Position numbers and translations under genes: made by a program. 64,000 nt of DNA from GCA-2748575 sp965222725 (lineage in GTDB: Bacteria; Pseudomonadota; Gammaproteobacteria; Pseudomonadales; Ketobacteraceae), in contig OZ244969.1 in NCBI GenBank assembly GCA_965222725.1, forward strand, positions 1,798,001 through 1,862,000, written 5' to 3'. The notes under the pieces were generated by a model. That model was not told the origin of the DNA and searched no databases. It saw only the letters and a list, made by a program, of their open reading frames with translations. The first letter of the stretch is position 1, and every line of letters begins with the position of its first letter. Shown in pieces: positions 55,452 to 64,000 of this stretch.

Positions 55452-55589
55452 ATGAAACCGGCACCGAATCTTAACGAATTGTCATCAGACCAGCTGCGCA
55501 CACTGGCCAATCAGCTGCTGCGTAAGGTGCAGGAAAAGGACGAACCTCGTATGCCACGATGGCAAACCAACTCCTTGCTCCTACCCTAG
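55452..55589 (+). pseudogene. IS66 tnpC (outer element), N-terminal fragment
   Basis: MKPAPNLNELSSDQLRTLAN followed by QLLRKVQEKDE is the start of an IS66 TnpC. The match ends near 55545 and a stop comes at 55587. The remaining part and the right end of the outer element are gone. Confidence 0.6.
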
Positions 55590-56152
55590 CTGCCTCATTT
55601 GGCAGCATGTATGTAGCGCTAGTAGGTTAGTCTGGTTAGCGTTCCTTTTGATCACTTCGATCACTATTTAGGTTAAGCGACATTGAAGGACCAATTAAAT
55701 AAGAAATAAGAAGAATGTGTATGAAAGTAGAGATACCAATTGTCATACCGTAAATAGCCATTTGCTCGCTTCTGGACTCTGCTTCGACAACGAACTTGCC
55801 AAAATTACGTTGACTGGTGTCGCGAAACTCTAGCAGATTCATTGATGCGTTTAGTTTACTTGTCATCAGTTTGGAACCGGATGCTAACGCAGTGAATTCA
55901 ATGGAACACAAATAATGAAGCCAGCAGTGGCTACATTAGTAATTAAATAGATTCTAGTTTGAATCGATAAGCGTCTGAACCAATTCACTTTTCCACACCT
56001 TCATGCTTCTATTATTTAGAGTGTAAACCAATTTTTGGTTGGTTGTAGGAATAATATGAGTGAATGCGCGAGGCAACGTATATTGCATTATTCTGGGAGA
56101 AATAGGTGTTAGCAAGAACTCTTAGGCCATCCCATGTGCTCTACCATCAGCG
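55590..56152. other. Intergenic stretch with a doubtful small frame
   Basis: A 91-codon - strand frame at 55636-55911 would give a small protein with one membrane helix (IYGMTIGISTFIHILLISYL). I do not recognise it and its ribosome site is poor. AACCAATTTTTGGTTGGTTG at about 56027-56046 holds half of the shared operator motif. Confidence 0.3.
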
Positions 56153-57229
56153 TCATGACCGTGGTGTGGTGTCCGAGGAATCGCCGTGTTGCCGGTACTG
56201 AGTGGGTGACCGACCAAACCAGCGCTTGAAGGCGCGCCTAAAACTCGCGTTGTCGTGATAATTCAAGAGAGAAGCGATAGATTCGACGGATAATTGACTT
56301 CCACACAAATAGTCCGCTGCTTGCCGTGACAGAATCTCGTCGCGAATTTGTCGAAAACTGCTGTCTTCTTGTTTTAGTTTGCGCGCCAGGGTGCGTTTGC
56401 TCATAAACAGGACCGCCGCCGCCTCTTCTTCACTAAGCGTTCCAGGTGGTCGGGACAACATCATCTTCTTGAGCCGGGTCTGGTAGCTTGGCTTCTCTGT
56501 CTGAAGTTCCGCAAGCATCGATTCACACTGCTGCAATGCTAGACGATAGTTTTCGTTGTTGGCAGAGGCGTTGGGTTCCCTGCACATAACCATCGGTAAT
56601 CTAAGCATAAGTTGATCGCAATCAAAGCGAACCCGCCCGGGCATACATTCGGAATAGGTCGCATGGTACTGAGGGGGCGGGTAGGAAAAGTCGATTTCAG
56701 CCTCGTACAGGGGGCGGCCTACAATGAATTCGCCAAACGCTAGCAGCGTCATAATGATAGTCTCTGCCGTGCAGCGTTGGAGGTCGTCTTCCAGCTGCAT
56801 CAGGAAAGCCGGTCTGCATTCCAAGTGGTCTTCAATCTGCTGCAAATGCAGCTGAATAACGCTGACGCGCGTAGGCAAGAAGGTGTGTATCGCCTGGAGC
56901 GCACTGAGCAAATCCGGGCTGCTGGAGGCGGCGAAGCCCATCGCACCGTGAGTAGCCGGCGTCAGGCGCTTGCCCACCCGTAAACCGAATTCTGGCTGGC
57001 CGGACAGCGCCAATGCGTTGCGCAGAATCTGTATCTGTTGGCCTGGCGTAAGAAGGCTGTCCTCACTCAGGAACTGCTGGATGTGGAGGCCGGTGCCATG
57101 CAGTAATCTGGGCAATTGGTTGAAGGTCAGATCTAGCTCGCGGGCAATAAGTCGTGAATAGTTTGACGGAATACCAGTTTCCACAGTTTCTAAACCATCC
57201 TGTTGAGTCCACGTAATATGCGCTTCCAA
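56153..57229 (-). CDS. AraC-family regulator with N-terminal arabinose-binding-like domain (OruR/AlkR type)
   Basis: A 358-residue protein. Residues 1-240 fit the PF12625-type sensor; the C-terminal 90 residues have the two helix-turn-helix units (FMSKRTLARKLKQEDSSF and SLLNYHDNASFRRAFKRWFG). Such regulators next to CYP153 genes activate alkane oxidation. It diverges from the ferredoxin and P450 genes across 111 bases that hold two 12-base direct repeats. Confidence 0.88.
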   Translation of the reverse strand: MEAHITWTQQDGLETVETGIPSNYSRLIARELDLTFNQLPRLLHGTGLHIQQFLSEDSLLTPGQQIQILRNALALSGQPEFGLRVGKRLTPATHGAMGFAASSSPDLLSALQAIHTFLPTRVSVIQLHLQQIEDHLECRPAFLMQLEDDLQRCTAETIIMTLLAFGEFIVGRPLYEAEIDFSYPPPQYHATYSECMPGRVRFDCDQLMLRLPMVMCREPNASANNENYRLALQQCESMLAELQTEKPSYQTRLKKMMLSRPPGTLSEEEAAAVLFMSKRTLARKLKQEDSSFRQIRDEILSRQAADYLCGSQLSVESIASLLNYHDNASFRRAFKRWFGRSPTQYRQHGDSSDTTPRS

Positions 57230-57250
57230 GGAACGTGTTTAAGTGTCTTT

Positions 57251-57283
57251 AAATGTCCCCGTCATGTCAACAAATGTCCTCGT
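57251..57283 (+). promoter_or_regulatory. Two direct repeats, likely AraC-regulator sites
   Basis: AAATGTCCCCGT (57251-57262) and AAATGTCCTCGT (57272-57283) are 21 bases apart, two helical turns, as expected for an AraC protein with two DNA-binding units. They lie in the divergent promoter region before the ferredoxin gene. Confidence 0.6.
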
Positions 57284-57340
57284 TGAGGTGGCGGTAAAGT
57301 GTCAGCCTAAAGCCTAGACATTAACCGAGGAATAGAATTA

Positions 57341-57661
57341 ATGGGTAAGCTTACCTTTATCGAACATAATAACACCAAACATGTCGTGGAATTGGAGGCA
57401 GGAGATACATTGATGCAAATCGCAGTCAATAATGCAGTACCGGGTATTGATGGGGATTGCGGCGGAGAGTGTGCGTGCGGCACTTGTCACATGATCGTTG
57501 CGGAGGAGTGGTTTAACAAGACCGGTGCGATCACCGATGCCGAAGAGCAAATGCTGTCCATGACTCCGGAGCGGGCGAAAACCTCACGCTTGGGTTGCCA
57601 GGTCAAGGCCAAAGAGGCCATGGATGGTATGACCGTTCACTTGCCAGAATTTCAGATGTAA
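57341..57661 (+). CDS. 2Fe-2S ferredoxin
   Basis: A 106-residue ferredoxin with the cluster ligands in CGGECACGTCHM and a fourth Cys in RLGCQVKA. The spacing is of the adrenodoxin/putidaredoxin type, which feeds electrons to class I P450s. GAGGAA precedes the ATG. The P450 gene follows 18 bases later. No ferredoxin reductase gene is in the window. Confidence 0.93.
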   Translation: MGKLTFIEHNNTKHVVELEAGDTLMQIAVNNAVPGIDGDCGGECACGTCHMIVAEEWFNKTGAITDAEEQMLSMTPERAKTSRLGCQVKAKEAMDGMTVHLPEFQM

Positions 57662-57679
57662 TCTCGGAGCGTACGAACT

Positions 57680-59092
57680 ATGTCAACAGAAATAAGTACA
57701 ATTGATAACATTCAGAAAAAAGTGATCAACACCACGTCCAAAGTGGTGCCGATGTACTCGCAAATCAAGGCACTAAAGGTGCTGATGAAGACCAAGAAGA
57801 AGATCATCGGCACAAAGCGCCCCCAGATCAACTTCGTCGAAAAACCTTTGCCTGACGTCAACACACTGGCGCTCGAAGACATCGACACTAGTAATCCTTT
57901 TCTCTACCGGCAAGGCCAGTGGGGGACTTACTTCAAGCGGCTGCGTGACGAGGCGCCGGTTCACTATCAGAAGAACAGCCCCTTCGGGCCATTTTGGTCG
58001 GTGACACGCTATGAAGACATTCTGTTCGTTGACAAGAGTCATGAGCTTTTTTCCTCCGAGCCGCAAATTATCCTGGGTGATCCCCCGGAAGGGCTGGCGG
58101 TGGAAATGTTCATCGCCATGGATCCGCCCAAGCATGACGTGCAGCGTCAGGCGGTTCAGGGCGTTGTGGCACCAAAGAACCTGAAGGAAATGGAAGAGCT
58201 GATTCGCAGTCGTACTAGAGAGGTGCTCAGTAGCCTGCCCTTGGATAAACCCTTCAACTGGGTGCCGGCAGTATCGAAGGAACTCACGGGACGGATGCTG
58301 GCTACACTGCTGGATTTCCCTTATGAGGAACGCCACAAATTAGTTGACTGGTCGGATCGGCTGTCCGGAGCATCATCGGCAACTGGTGGCGAGTTTACCA
58401 GTGAAGATGTGTTTTTTGACGACGCTGCAGATATGGCTCGAGCTTTCTCCGAACTTTGGCGCGACAAGGAGGCACGTCGCAAGGCAGGCGAGGCACCCGG
58501 TTTCGACTTGATCAGCATGCTGCAGGGCAATGAAGACACCAAGGATTTGATTAATCGTCCGTTGGAGTTTATTGGGAATCTGGCGCTGCTTATCGTGGGC
58601 GGCAATGACACCACGCGTAACTCCATGAGCGGCGGGGTGTTGGCTTTGAACCAGTTCCCCGAGGAATTCGCTAAATTGAAAGCAAATCCGGATCTAATTT
58701 CGAACATGGTTTCGGAAATCATCCGTTGGCAAACTCCGCTGGCGTATATGCGCCGGGTCGCCACGCAGGACGTGGAGCTGTGCGGGCAGACCATCAAAAA
58801 GGGTGATCGCGTATTGATGTGGTACGCCTCGGGCAATCGGGACGAGCGGAAATTTGAAGCCCCAGATCAGTTTATTATTGATCGTAAGGGCGCCCGAAAT
58901 CATATGGCATTTGGATACGGCGTCCACCGCTGCATGGGCAACCGTCTGGCCGAACTACAATTGCGCATTTTGTGGGAGGAGCTGCTGAAACGATTCGACA
59001 ATATTGAAATTGTTGACGAGCCGGAACGTGTGCAGTCCAACTTCGTGCGGGGCTATTCCAAGTTGATGGTCAAACTGACCCCTAAACGTTGA
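57680..59092 (+). CDS. Cytochrome P450, CYP153-type alkane/fatty-acid hydroxylase
   Basis: A 470-residue soluble P450. The heme region reads FGYGVHRCMGNRLAE with the proximal Cys, the oxygen-activation helix has LLIVGGNDTTRNS, and the K-helix EIIRWQTPLAYMRR has the ExxR. The ending FDNIEIVDEPERVQSNFVRG is typical of CYP153. These enzymes put a hydroxyl on the terminal carbon of alkanes and fatty acids. The AraC regulator, ferredoxin and decayed GMC gene around it match known CYP153 operons. Confidence 0.92.
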   Translation: MSTEISTIDNIQKKVINTTSKVVPMYSQIKALKVLMKTKKKIIGTKRPQINFVEKPLPDVNTLALEDIDTSNPFLYRQGQWGTYFKRLRDEAPVHYQKNSPFGPFWSVTRYEDILFVDKSHELFSSEPQIILGDPPEGLAVEMFIAMDPPKHDVQRQAVQGVVAPKNLKEMEELIRSRTREVLSSLPLDKPFNWVPAVSKELTGRMLATLLDFPYEERHKLVDWSDRLSGASSATGGEFTSEDVFFDDAADMARAFSELWRDKEARRKAGEAPGFDLISMLQGNEDTKDLINRPLEFIGNLALLIVGGNDTTRNSMSGGVLALNQFPEEFAKLKANPDLISNMVSEIIRWQTPLAYMRRVATQDVELCGQTIKKGDRVLMWYASGNRDERKFEAPDQFIIDRKGARNHMAFGYGVHRCMGNRLAELQLRILWEELLKRFDNIEIVDEPERVQSNFVRGYSKLMVKLTPKR

Positions 59093-59109
59093 GACAGCGT
59101 GTAACCAGT

Positions 59110-59530
59110 ATGTCGTCCGAACAATTCGACTATGTTGTGGTCGGTGCAGGTTCGGCGGTTGCGCTGTTGCCAATAGGTTCTCCGAGAGCGGCCGCCATTC
59201 GGTTCTGCTGCTCGAAGCTGGTCCAGAGAGTCGGCGCAATCCGTTCGTAAACACGCCGCTAGGCTTCCTGCAGCTTATGTTCAGCCGCTGCTTCAATCTA
59301 ACGGTTCGCAGTGATGCGCAAGTTACCCGTGTATTGTTAGAAGGCACAATTGCTGATGCTGTCCGGTATTGGGCCGCGAGAGGAACTGGCACGGCACGGA
59401 ATCAAGCTGCGACATGCGCTGGAAGGCGTGGGACAAAATCTTCAGGACCATATTGACGTTTGTGCGCGTTAAAGCGCGCGGTCGGCAGAGCATCTCGATG
59501 CATCCAAGCTACTGGCTCACCTGGATCAGG
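59110..59530 (+). pseudogene. GMC-family alcohol dehydrogenase (AlkJ-like), decayed
   Basis: Begins FDYVVVGAGSA, then a single missing G shifts the frame; the next part reads CAVANRFSESGRHSVLLLEA. Later a deletion joins it to FNLTVRSDAQVTRVLLEG, and other frames carry QLLMLSGIGPREELARHGI, VGQNLQDHIDV and KARGRQSISMHPSYW. It lies 17 bases after the P450, where CYP153 operons have an alcohol dehydrogenase. Confidence 0.8.
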
Positions 59531-60197
59531 GCTAACGCGGACTATGGGGCTTTATTGACCGACTGCACAGCGGAGCGGCAAAGAACCCACTTGTGTCCCT
59601 GGTTGACCGGGTTAAAGCATCCCAACCTGAAGTGGCAGCCGCTACTTGATCGAACCATCCGGCACAAACTTAGAAAGTACGGTACCGTAGAAAACCCTGA
59701 AGTCTGGGGGCACGATACCAGCCAGTTTCACTATGTGGTTTTAAGAGATCCCAACACGAACGTCGGGACCTTGGTGACAGTTTATAAGAGACATCCATCC
59801 TATGAGGTATGATCGGCATTATCGCGCTTCATCAGCAACAACTGGATTGGTGAAGCGGACTTTGCCGCTGTACAGAATCGCTTTGAGTCGATAATACGGA
59901 ACCTATCTAGGTTAATCAGGGGGCTCACGTTGTTCGCATGATAGCCAAATGAAGATCAGCGTTATAGCTTCGGCGGAAATCTTTGAACATTAAGCGGCAA
60001 GGTTTTGCCGCAACTAGGGTATCCTTACAGAAGCGGGGCCAGATTCCCATAAACCTTTATAGCCTATTGATATTTATAGAGTTAATCGTTGCATTTTAAA
60101 TCTTGGGGTTGACTTCCATGGGGGTGGCTGTCGAGGTCCAGGTAATCTGGGTTATCACGGCAGCCCTAGGTAAGCGCTAAGCGGCGCGCTGGTCTAC
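59531..60197. other. Stretch without a convincing gene
   Basis: A + strand frame ending at 59812 includes plausible protein (TSQFHYVVLRDPNTNVGTLV) but no clean start; its first half is a by-product of the decayed GMC gene. A small hairpin (GCGGCAA, GGTT, TTGCCGC) is near 59993-60010. Otherwise nothing seen. Confidence 0.3.
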
Positions 60198-60232
60198 ATG
60201 GCAAAGACCGTCATAGGAACGGTCTTTGCCAT
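60198..60232 (-). terminator. Strong hairpin, possible terminator
   Basis: ATGGCAAAGACCGT (60198-60211) pairs with ACGGTCTTTGCCAT (60219-60232), 14 base pairs with a seven-base loop. There is no T-run on either side. It lies after the small gene at 60253. Confidence 0.5.
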
Positions 60233-60252
60233 CGTTGATAATATTTAGGTTA

Positions 60253-60444
60253 TTAACTTAGACGAAACAACTTTCTGGCTGCCGGTGAATCCATAAGAAT
60301 ATTTTCTCCGAGCTGCTTAGCAAACTCCTCAAAAACACCCCAATCGACATCGGTTCCAATTAGTGTCAGCTCTGTTTCAGTAAAAAGTTCATCAACGCCG
60401 TTTTCGAGAACACGGTATATGACGAACCTTTCGCTCCTGCTCAT
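60253..60444 (-). CDS. Small protein of unknown function
   Basis: A 63-residue frame. Composition looks protein-like (acidic, with DVDWGVFEEFAKQLGENIL), and no membrane segment is seen. No clear ribosome site lies before the ATG. I do not recognise the family. Confidence 0.4.
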   Translation of the reverse strand: MSRSERFVIYRVLENGVDELFTETELTLIGTDVDWGVFEEFAKQLGENILMDSPAARKLFRLS

Positions 60445-60527
60445 CTACTTGAATCAAGTGCTTGTAATTCTTCATATCAGTTGTGCCAGGCATCAAGCAG
60501 ACCACAGTTTGTGACCAGCTTACTGTA

Positions 60528-60552
60528 GGATGTGAGCCTTTTACTCACATCC
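60528..60552 (-). terminator. Hairpin after the binding-protein pseudogene
   Basis: GGATGTGAG (60528-60536) pairs with CTCACATCC (60544-60552), nine base pairs and a seven-base loop, 24 bases past the stop codon. No strong T-run. Confidence 0.45.
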
Positions 60553-60575
60553 GTTTACAGTTCCTGAGTCAGCGG

Positions 60576-61346
60576 TTATTCCTTCCAGTCACTCAAACCG
60601 TATTTTTCCATTATCTTTTGCAGTTCGCCGGACTTGCGCATCTTGCGGGTGCCTTCATCCACCCAGGTCGCCAGTTTTTTGGAAAGCTCCTTGGCCGGGG
60701 AGCAGGCAATATACATGGGTTCTGACGAGGCCAGCCGGCCTGCTGATACCAGTTGACCCTTAAGGCCGAGTTCCTTCAGCTTTGCGTTCATCACCGCGGG
60801 TGATTCCACTGTGGCATCAATGCGGTCGTGCAGCACCTTTTTTATATTCTGTTCCAGTGCGTTATCGGCATTCAGAAACTGAAACTGTCCGCTGCCCTTG
60901 TTGGTTTCCACATGCTTGTCAAAGTCCTCGGCATAGGCTTAGCCGCCGATCAGGCCGATTTTCATTTCGCCCAGGGATTCCAGCCCCTTGTAGCGCCATT
61001 CGTTACTCTTTTTGACAAAGAAGTCTGCCTGGTCCAGGCCCCAGCTTTCTTCAGGAAAAATAAAATCCTCGGCATCCTCTTTGTAGGCGCCAACCACACA
61101 ATCAAATTTGCCATCCCTGACCGAGGACACCGCGCGCTTCCAGGGCATTTTTTCATAATTCACGCTGTATCCGTGTTCTTTAAGGATAGCGCTGGCCAGT
61201 TCTATCATATATCCCGGCATGTCTGATCCGGGATCGCCATTCATGGGATACCAGTGGTCCGCTCTGATGGTGACCGTGTTTTCCGCGGTAGCTGTTAGGG
61301 GGAGCAGACACAGGGCAAGCAGGATAGGACGAAGGATTTTCATCAT
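60576..61346 (-). pseudogene. Solute-binding protein (ABC type, family 3), one in-frame stop
   Basis: A 256-codon gene starting at ATG 61346 with AAGGAG upstream. The signal peptide LLALCLLPLTATA is followed by a type 3 periplasmic binding protein (DFIFPEESW, MKIGLIGG). A TAA then stands between GLIGG and AYAEDFDKHVE; the frame is the same on both sides, so one base change caused it. The rest ends normally (KIMEKYGLSDWKE). No permease or ATPase gene is adjacent. Confidence 0.8.
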
Positions 61347-61512
61347 GGAGATCTCCTTAACGAGGGGTGTCAAAATGCGAGTTGGTATCAATAAGTATAT
61401 GCGACTGGTGAAATAATGGCCGCCGATCGGGACTTTTGGCGCGGGAAATCCAGGACGATTGGCTATTACTTTATAATTAATGCTTTTATGCAGGGCAGGG
61501 CTGTTCCCGGTA

Positions 61513-62340
61513 TCAGTTTTCGGTGCCGGAACTATTTTTGTGTTCATTCTCGCTGATATGTTTTTGCAGCACTTTTACGGCGTAGTCATTCACCGACAGC
61601 TGATTCAGTTCTGCGGCTGTTTTCAGCTGGCCGTAGAGTTCCTCATTGATGGGCACCTGATGAGAGTCCTTGTTGCTGGCGGCAATTCGCGAGGTAATCT
61701 GTTCGGAAACTCTGGCTACCTGATTATTCAGGGCGTTCAGTTGTCGCCACAGGAATTCCGAATCCGTATTTTTGATTTTCGGTTTTTCCTGGGTAATGAC
61801 TTTGGTTTCAAATTCACTGTCATCAATGGCGCCGTGCTCTGCCAGCAAATCCACAAACTGGCCGGAAGCCCGGCGCAGGCGCTTGGTAATGGTTTTGATA
61901 AAGCGCACCAGCAAAGCGCCCCACAGACTGGGATTGTTTTTACGGATCGATTCAAAGTCCGATTCAGTCAGAATAAACAGCTTGGTGTTTTCCGCCGTAA
62001 TGGCGGTGGCAGATCGGGAACCACCATCAATCAGCGACATTTCACCGATCACCTGGCCCGCGCCCACAATGGCAATGGTTTGCTCGTCGCCATCATGGCC
62101 TTCCTTGCGGATCTCCACCTTGCCGCTCTGGATCAGGGCCATAAACACGGCATCGTCGCCCTGGCTGAAAATGGTTTTGCCTTTGGACAGGCTGAACAGG
62201 TCCAGGTAGTGCGCCAGCAGTTCGATATTGGACCAGTCCACTTTGGTCAGCCAGGGGTTCTGGCCCAGCAGCATGGCCCGTTCTGCCACATTCAGGGTAA
62301 TTCGTTGTGCATTGGGTATCAGTCGCAGCAGGGGTTCCAT
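61513..62340 (-). CDS. Cyclic-nucleotide-binding-domain protein
   Basis: A 275-residue protein. Residues about 35-150 are a cNMP-binding jelly roll with GEMSLIDGGSRSATA, the phosphate-binding cassette. Unlike Crp or Fnr proteins I see no helix-turn-helix at the C-terminus; the last 110 residues are Glu/Lys-rich helices. It may act through protein contact. Confidence 0.8.
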   Translation of the reverse strand: MEPLLRLIPNAQRITLNVAERAMLLGQNPWLTKVDWSNIELLAHYLDLFSLSKGKTIFSQGDDAVFMALIQSGKVEIRKEGHDGDEQTIAIVGAGQVIGEMSLIDGGSRSATAITAENTKLFILTESDFESIRKNNPSLWGALLVRFIKTITKRLRRASGQFVDLLAEHGAIDDSEFETKVITQEKPKIKNTDSEFLWRQLNALNNQVARVSEQITSRIAASNKDSHQVPINEELYGQLKTAAELNQLSVNDYAVKVLQKHISENEHKNSSGTEN

Positions 62341-62455
62341 GGCATGTCTCTGATCGGCGTAGATAAAGGCGCTCTTATCAGTCTAGCCGATCAGAGCGTA
62401 GCTGGCAGGTGGCTGCCAGCAGAAGGGAAGGCGTAAGCAGCCTGAATAAAACCGC

Positions 62456-62917
62456 TTACTTTTTCTGGTGGGAACGGGCCTGGTAAGTGGCCGTGGTCAC
62501 GGCAACCACTTCGCCGCCGGCATCTTTCAGTTCAAGCTCCAGAAAGAATTTGGCTTTGCCGTTTTCTTCCGCTTCTTTGGTAATGCGTTCAATTTCCGCT
62601 TCCGGCAGTTTGGCTTCCACCGTAATGTCGGTCATGGCGGGTTTTAAAAACTTGATGTTCATTTCCGTCACGATGGGGAAAAACTTCGTCATATCAAAGG
62701 CGCTCATAAAGAGTGCGCCACCGGGGATTTCCCCCAGGGTAAAGAGTGCGCCCGCGTACATCATGCCCACATGATTCTGGTTACCTTCGAAGGGGATTTT
62801 CATTTTCACGTGGCCCCGTTCAAACTCTTCCAGGTCAATGCCGGCACGTTCGGCAAAGGGAATGGCACCGGTGGTGAGCTTGCGAACGGTATCAAAATCA
62901 AACTGTTGTGCTGTCAT
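62456..62917 (-). CDS. Hotdog-fold thioesterase, DUF4442/YiiD-like
   Basis: A 153-residue single-domain hotdog protein, including NHVGMMYAGALFTLGEIPGG, where the helix of the fold starts, and FFPIVTEMNIKFLKPA. Related proteins hydrolyse acyl-CoA. It is transcribed apart from the catabolic cluster. Confidence 0.75.
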   Translation of the reverse strand: MTAQQFDFDTVRKLTTGAIPFAERAGIDLEEFERGHVKMKIPFEGNQNHVGMMYAGALFTLGEIPGGALFMSAFDMTKFFPIVTEMNIKFLKPAMTDITVEAKLPEAEIERITKEAEENGKAKFFLELELKDAGGEVVAVTTATYQARSHQKK

Positions 62918-63084
62918 GGGGATTCCTGCTGTTGGTTCCGGGATAACTGAAGGCCGGATCCGGCAGTCCGGGGTATACGCAATGCCGGCCTTTGAATACT
63001 GGTAGACTCATTGGTCAGGTTCGGATCTTATCAGGATGGCAGAATCAAAACCAGCAGGTTCTGAGGAGGATGATTTACGGCTGT

Positions 63085-63106
63085 ATTGATAATGATTATC
63101 GTATAG
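63085..63106. promoter_or_regulatory. Fur-like box
   Basis: ATTGATAATGATTATCGTAT contains GATAATGATTATC (63088-63100), close to the Fur consensus. It lies about 50 bases before the PepSY gene, a family that is often iron-regulated. Confidence 0.65.
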
Positions 63107-63154
63107 ATTATTCTTTGCGCGATAAGCTGCGGGAACATAAAAGGATTCGATCGC

Positions 63155-64000
63155 GTGAACAAATGGTTTTTTCGCTGGCACAGCCGGCTCGCATTATTTG
63201 CCTTCCTGCCGTTATTGCTGATCTCGGTTACCGGCAGCCTGCTGGTGTTCAAGCATGAGATCGACAGCTGGCTGATGCAGGACAAGGTTCGGGTAGTGGC
63301 TACGGAGCAGGGCCGGTTGTCGCTGGATCAGCTGGCGGGCCGCATCCACGAAAGTCTTCCCAATCATGAAATCACCGGCTGGTTGTTATTCAGGGATCAG
63401 GAGCGTGCCGATCAGGTGTATGTGATTCCCCATGGTACCGACGACTGGCACTACCTTTTTCTGGATCAGTACAACGGCCAGTTGTTGACCGGCCCGGTAT
63501 CACTCACAGCTCACCTGACGGACTGGCTGCTGTCTCTGCATTTTACTTTTTTACTGGACGATGCTGGCCTGGTAATAACCGCAGTTTATGCGGTACTGCT
63601 GTGCTTTCTGGGGATCAGCGGCATCTACCTGCACCGACGATTCTGGAAAAATTTCTTTACCCTGCGCTGGCGGGCCCGGCGAGTGGTCTTTTACAGCGAC
63701 CTGCACAAAATGGTGGGTATTATTGCCTCCCCGGTGTTACTGGTGCTGGGTTTCACCGGCGGTTACTGGAATATTCAGGAGCTCTGGCATGAGGCGGAAG
63801 AACACGCCGATGGCCAGGAGCATCACATCATGACCGGTCGCCTGTACAACGACCAATTGTCGTTGCAGGGCATGCTGGAACGCACCACAGATCATATCCA
63901 GCCTTTTCAGACCACCTATATTTCTTTCCCCTATGAACCCGGGCTGGATTTTCGTTTCTTTGGCGAGGTACAGGACAGCAACCCCCTGATCAGCCAGTAT
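63155..64000 (+). CDS. PepSY-associated membrane protein, 5' part
   Basis: The frame starts at GTG 63155 (AAAAGGA upstream) and is still open at the window end, giving at least 282 residues. It has a first helix, LFAFLPLLLISVTGSLLVF, a periplasmic segment, then helices near VITAVYAVLLCFLGISGIYL and GIIASPVLLVLGFTGGYW. This matches PepSY_TM iron-uptake membrane proteins, thought to reduce ferric siderophores in the inner membrane or periplasm. The Fur-like box upstream agrees. Confidence 0.85.
   Translation, partial: MNKWFFRWHSRLALFAFLPLLLISVTGSLLVFKHEIDSWLMQDKVRVVATEQGRLSLDQLAGRIHESLPNHEITGWLLFRDQERADQVYVIPHGTDDWHYLFLDQYNGQLLTGPVSLTAHLTDWLLSLHFTFLLDDAGLVITAVYAVLLCFLGISGIYLHRRFWKNFFTLRWRARRVVFYSDLHKMVGIIASPVLLVLGFTGGYWNIQELWHEAEEHADGQEHHIMTGRLYNDQLSLQGMLERTTDHIQPFQTTYISFPYEPGLDFRFFGEVQDSNPLISQY

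Noticed and set aside
56027..56046. A possible fifth copy of the operator, with TTGGTTGGTT.
   Set aside because: Only the left half matches; the right half (GTAGGA) does not, and no start codon with the right spacing follows.
59369..59812. A 147-codon + strand frame.
   Set aside because: Its first half is a shifted reading of the decayed GMC gene; the second half might be real but has no start or known family.
1..64000. CRISPR array, tRNA or rRNA genes, integrase or phage genes.
   Set aside because: None seen; the only repeats are those listed, and no integrase-like reading frame is present, so the accessory regions are not shown to be a classic integrated island.

Overview
The window looks like a chromosome segment from a free-living, probably marine, gammaproteobacterium that metabolises hydrocarbons or lipids. 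The reasons are a CYP153-type P450 with its ferredoxin, FadL-type porins, several acyl-CoA dehydrogenases, TRAP/AdeT-type uptake, and an exosortase-linked exopolysaccharide locus. This placement rests on gene content only. No rRNA or tRNA gene was seen.

Layout. (1) 1-15512, all + strand: an exopolysaccharide/exosortase locus. It holds an SGNH hydrolase end, a lipoprotein, a two-domain sugar oxidoreductase, a heparinase II/III-type lyase, a group 4 glycosyltransferase, an exosortase fused to an EpsI domain, a WecA/MraY-like lipid-linker transferase, a TPR lipoprotein of the PrsT type, and a large secreted protein whose C-terminus resembles a sorting signal. (2) 15667-20008, - strand: module 1, four genes (PF10118 family, SDR, HSL-type esterase, Baeyer-Villiger-type monooxygenase). 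A TetR regulator diverges from it and an RND efflux pair follows. (3) 25659-36701, + strand: a long catabolic operon (PF10118, BtrH-like acyltransferase, two hotdog thioesterases, acyl-CoA ligase, four acyl-CoA dehydrogenases, GMC oxidoreductase, a decayed SDR). (4) 37099-40699, - strand: a TRAP permease and an AdeT-like binding protein. (5) 41001-45248, - strand: module 2, the same four enzyme families as module 1 in another order. (6) 45436-49979, - strand: a large Ig-like lipoprotein and a FadL-type porin. (7) 50288-52093: a diguanylate cyclase. (8) 52308-55589: two nested IS66 elements, the inner one with perfect terminal repeats and an 8-bp target duplication. (9) 56153-59530: an AraC regulator, ferredoxin, CYP153 and a decayed GMC alcohol dehydrogenase. 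(10) 60253-64000: a nonsense-interrupted solute-binding protein, a cyclic-nucleotide-domain protein, a DUF4442-type thioesterase and the start of a PepSY membrane protein under a Fur-like box.

The most interesting signal is a shared operator, WTGGTTGGKYRRCCAA. It occurs 35-75 bases upstream of four start codons: module 1, the catabolic operon, module 2 and the FadL operon. At three of the four it lies immediately after a recognisable -10 box. With the TetR gene beside the first site, this points to one repressor-controlled regulon joining outer-membrane uptake, two parallel Baeyer-Villiger/esterase modules, CoA activation and beta-oxidation. The substrate cannot be read from sequence; a ketone-containing cyclic or branched lipid (terpenoid, steroid-like or similar) is my inference.
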